Shown one piece after another: positions 60,634-64,000 of a DNA stretch of 64,000 bases. The DNA is from Evernia prunastri (Eukaryota > Ascomycota > Lecanoromycetes > Lecanorales > Parmeliaceae). Position 1 is the stretch's first letter; each line of letters begins with the position of its first letter. The position numbers and the translations under genes are program-made. The notes under the pieces were generated by a model. The model was not told where the DNA came from. It did no database searches and was given only the letters and a program-made list of their open reading frames with translations. The DNA lies in NCBI GenBank assembly GCA_003184365.1, contig NKYR01000061.1, positions 158,336-222,335 on the forward strand, read 5' to 3'.

Positions 60634-62617
60634 TTATTATTAATACTCAGCACGCTCAAAGTTATTCACCTCTCGTAAAAAATCCTTAACTTTCTTAACG
60701 TTAATAAAGTTATCAATACGACTCACAGTACGCCATACCTTCTAAAGTCTCTTACGAACTATACATTCCATGTCATAAAGTTTAATCGATTCGTTATACT
60801 CACAAATCTCGACCAAATAAACGAATTCAGCATAGAATTTCATAAACGATCTAATACCTTATTCGAGAACTCTATATTCGCGTATAACATTGCATTTTTT
60901 ATTAAAATTCTAATAGATATCAACTAAGTCGTTTATAATTTCGCTATAAGAAATATAAAGATTAATACAATTACGAGTTCTTCTCGTTATTATTTATTTA
61001 CTTATCTTATCATCAATACGTAAATATATATAAATAAGTTGAGACTTAGCAGTAGAAAGTTAGTTTATATTAACGTTCAATTTCTCTTTCATTTTAACGA
61101 ATTAATTCTTTCATAAAAATCACCATTATTAATAAACACAGAAGAATCAAAAAGTTTAATGAATTTAACGATCTTCTGCTACTTTGACGACGAAGTCTTA
61201 TCATCATCCGCGTCGCTCTTATTCTTTTAATTAATAATCATCTAATTCGCTTTCTTCTTACTTAATTGAATCTAAAATAAACGCATCTCATTATTTTTCT
61301 ATTAAAGCTAAACGATTTCCTCCTCGAGACCTTCAATAATATTAACGATCTTGATTAAATTATTCTAAATCTTCTTATCATTAGTCATAGAGTTCTTATA
61401 TCAATCGACGATCTCGAGAAACTAATCTCGTTAAAAGCGTAGATCATCAATATAAAGCATAACAGCTTTGAAATCCTTCTTGATCAGCGACTGAAGTTAT
61501 TCTACGTTAATCACTAGATTTAAATCTTTCACTTAATACGTTTATTTAGCAACGCCGTCTACTGATTTGAAACGACGACGAGATCTCATTTCCTTATCGA
61601 TCAGCTTGAGATACTCCGTACGATTAAAACCAATCATAATAATATTTAGAGAATACAATAACGTAGCGAATAATAAGAGTAATGCGTTAAATAAAATAGA
61701 TTTTTTTTTATAATAATTGAAGAATTAATAAAATCCGATATTAAAGAATAAGAATAAGAAGATATAAAGAAAATAGGGCTGAAGAGATATCTAAGTACTT
61801 CATATAATGTAGTGCAAAATAGCCTGCGAAGGAGAAGATTCTTCATTATTCTCTTATTATTATTTACTATTCTTTTCTACAACAAAGAAATTCGCTTTAT
61901 TCTCCGTTTGCAAAAAGAAAGTATTTATAATTCAATCGTTTATTATTCAAATATAAAGTCGTGAAGAACATAATAAAATAAAATAATATTCTTTCGAATA
62001 ATCAGAACTTCGCAGAGAATCAGAGATATAATAAAAGACTTTTTACGAACAAATTTGACGGAAATAAAAGCCTTACGAAGAATATAATAAGATCAAAAGT
62101 TATTTAATGCTAACCTCGTAAAGAATCTAGATATGTCTAATAATATTCTATCGAACGATATAATAGAAATAAGCTCGAGTTGTTATTGTGAAGAAAATAA
62201 TTCTATTTTTTATAATTGTTTTCTCTTTGAGATTGTAACGAAGTTTTTATATTCGCTAATCGTACGAATAATTTCTATATTTACTTTATACTCTAATACG
62301 ATCACGAGTAATCTCAATACTTACTTTATCCCTCTGACTAATCACGAGTCGATCCTCTATTTCGATATAGACTCTTTGAAAATTTAATTATCTATTTGAT
62401 AGACTAATTCAGAGAATCGAGTCTCATTCAGCTAAGACGTCTCGATTAATCTCTGTCTCGTCTGATAAGCTAATTTAGAAATACGATATCTTAATAATTC
62501 TATCTTAACTGCTATCGTAGCCGTCTTAAGTTTAATATCTTGACAAAGTTCCTATCTACGAATTATTTGAATTCGTTAACAGAATCGAATATAATAAGTA
62601 AGGTGAGCTAGTTGTAG

Positions 62618-62810
62618 TGTCAGCACCGATATAGATATAAGATCTATGTAGATGTATTGACTAAGATAACTAACTAAGAAGCGAATATCTATATGACAAG
62701 AGGCTGATATATAGAAGAAGGTCTCTGTCAAGGCTCGCTAAGCCCTATGGGCTAAACAAAGGAGGAAGGTGCTGGAAGGCTCTGGTAGGAACCAGGGTAC
62801 GATCGTAACA
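62618..62810 (-). repeat. Right LTR of Gypsy-2 (lightly mutated)
   Basis: Begins TGTCAGCACCG and ends GATCGTAACA, with G/C retained at most sites (for example GGGCTAAACAAAGGAGG). Confidence 0.85.
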
Positions 62811-62815
62811 GATCT

Positions 62816-63190
62816 CAGCAAACTCGCTCGTACGAATATTCAATCGATTCTATTCTTAAGTCGATATCTAAATACGACTAAGTATAACTACTAATCTATC
62901 GAATTAAAGATAGTTAATATAGTTTGAGTAGTAAAGAAGATTCGATATATAATTAAATTTAGCTTGAAGTCGTTCGTAATAATCTATATCGATTATTCGA
63001 TCGCGATATTCATCTTTAAACAGACTACGCTTAATATTATCAACACTAACAAGCTAAATCTAAGACTTATTCGCGCATTTCAATATTTTTCGACGTTTAA
63101 TCTCGAACTTCGTTATAAGTCGAAGAAATTCAATATCGTATCTAATACACTCTCGCGTCTGTCATAGCGTCTATCTTAGATTTTCGCTTT
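62816..63190 (+). pseudogene. RNase H relic of Gypsy-3, downstream half
   Basis: Contains IYIDYSIAIFIFKQTTLNII and NLRLIRAFQYFSTFNLELRY, then SNTLSRLS. This matches the Y-T-D-H and N-x-R-L-x-R-A plus P-D-A-L-S-R blocks of Tf-type elements, with RIP-type substitutions. The upstream half lies at 55215-55284, on the other side of Gypsy-2. Confidence 0.7.
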
Positions 63191-63479
63191 AGATCAATCT
63201 AAAAAAGCACTCGATGCTCTCTACGACAGTATCGACAATTAATCGAAATTTTCTATTCTAGCTATCGAAGAGATAGAAGTCTATTAAACTATATTTATCG
63301 AGATATCAAATAAGTTTAAGATACGACTGAAATAGACTTATCTCAAGAATCTATACTGAAAAAAGCTTCTAGAAATATTATCGTCAAAACTCGAGAAGTT
63401 ATCGTCGAAGTCTTTTCGCAGACGCTGTCGATACTATTCAGCCAACTCTAAAGAAGTTCAAACGGGTTTTAGAAATCTT

Positions 63480-63938
63480 ATTTGTGCTATAAGACGATTT
63501 TATTTATTACGTCGACGATAAAAATAGATAACATCTGTATATTTCGTCTGCAATAGAATAAAAAATGTTCGAGTAAACTTATAATTTGTCGAGTCACGAA
63601 GACTATCATAGATATCACGATCGACTATCGTATACTCTATTTATTTGATATCTCTTCAAGCGCTTACGAGTTTATATCGCGTATTATTTAAATTATTAAC
63701 TTAATTAGATTAAGCGATACAAGTTATACAACTCGCTTATTTCGATCGCGATTTCTATTATTTCTTTTTATACGATAACAATAAACTTCGTAATTGCTTT
63801 ATCTTCTATTAAGATTGAAATAAATTATCTACTAAATTTAACTTGCAAGTATATTAAAAGAATTCTAACGATACTCGAAAAGAAAACTTAAATCGTCTCT
63901 AAGTAAATCGAAGTTATACTTCGTGTATTAATAAAGTA
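63480..63938 (+). pseudogene. Integrase relic of Gypsy-3
   Basis: Traces of the HHCC finger and catalytic core are readable, with many stops (SSHEDYHRYHDRLSY and the N-F/V-V-I-A-L-x block near 63780). Cut at 63938 by the next LTR. Confidence 0.5.
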
Positions 63939-64000
63939 TGTTACGGACGTACCCTAGGTGTCAGGCACATAGGGAGTGTTTATGGCTATGTGTCTAGCAC
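63939..64000 (+). mobile_element. Start of another LTR, runs off the window
   Basis: Starts TGTTACGGACGTACCC. The next bases match the reverse complement of 40143-40200. GC-rich compared with its surroundings, so it is a young insertion. The rest is outside. Confidence 0.75.

Larger units (their letters stand above)
55285..62810 (-). mobile_element. Gypsy-2: full-length RIP-degraded LTR retrotransposon
   Basis: Equal 193-bp LTRs at 55285-55477 and 62618-62810, with a perfect GATCT duplication (55280-55284 and 62811-62815). The minus strand carries a gag zinc knuckle (60427-60633), a region at 59294-59899 and RT (about 59040-58600) in that order. The element is 7,526 bp, normal for Ty3/gypsy. 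It splits the RNase H region of Gypsy-3. The left LTR is far more A/T than the right one. Confidence 0.85.

Noticed and set aside
35010..64000. CRISPR-like arrays
   Set aside because: The repeats are LTRs, hairpins and RIP-derived AT repeats in a eukaryotic genome; no regular repeat-spacer pattern.

Overview
The window is filamentous ascomycete (Pezizomycotina) nuclear DNA. The genes have short 40-80 bp introns with GTAAGT-like donors, CTAAC/CTGAC-like branch sites and (C/T)AG or AAG acceptors. The proteins match ascomycete families: Abp1, AMP deaminase, Rad17, Nop12, Dep1/Sds3, Cys3 and a NUFIP1/Rsa1-like protein. Transposable-element copies differ from each other almost only by C-to-T and G-to-A changes, the signature of repeat-induced point mutation (RIP). 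The lineage may be Dothideomycetes-like, but this is an inference from style, not proof.

Layout. Bases 1-545 are AT-rich repeat debris, including the tail of a LINE. From about 560 to 34.9 kb lies a dense, GC-balanced block of eleven genes: abp1 (-), a 1599-aa F-box-like/zinc-finger protein (-), AMP deaminase (+), rad17 (-), an unrecognised 859-aa protein (-), a SHE3-like coiled-coil protein (-), nop12 (-), dep1 (+), a MYND-SET protein (-), cys3 (-) and a NUFIP1/CCCH protein (-). The exon chains given were rebuilt by hand and each sums to a multiple of three. A 513-bp MITE with about 100-bp terminal inverted repeats sits 432 bp upstream of the abp1 start codon.

From about 35 kb to the end the window becomes an AT-rich graveyard of nested retroelements. 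(i) Gypsy-1 (35964-46584, minus strand) has 133-bp direct terminal repeats and encloses a 1.4-kb mini-LTR element with 84-bp LTRs, a second mini-LTR element of 1069 bp with 152-bp LTRs, and two solo LTRs. (ii) Gypsy-3 (plus strand, from about 49-50 kb to beyond 63.9 kb) has protease, RT, RNase H and integrase relics, cut by two solo LTRs, a 5'-truncated LINE and a full-length element. (iii) That element is Gypsy-2 (55285-62810, minus strand), with 193-bp LTRs and a perfect GATCT duplication, inserted in the RNase H region of Gypsy-3. (iv) Another LTR begins at 63939 and runs off the window. Most insertions show exact target-site duplications, so their relative order can be read.

The genes are mostly housekeeping: actin patches, purine interconversion, DNA-damage checkpoint, ribosome and snoRNP biogenesis, Rpd3L histone deacetylation, and transsulfuration. 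I see no cluster acting in one pathway. The most unusual material is the first mini-LTR element. It is GC-rich, lies in RIP-degraded DNA, and carries a tRNA-like Pol III promoter followed by a run of small GGGC/GCCC hairpins.
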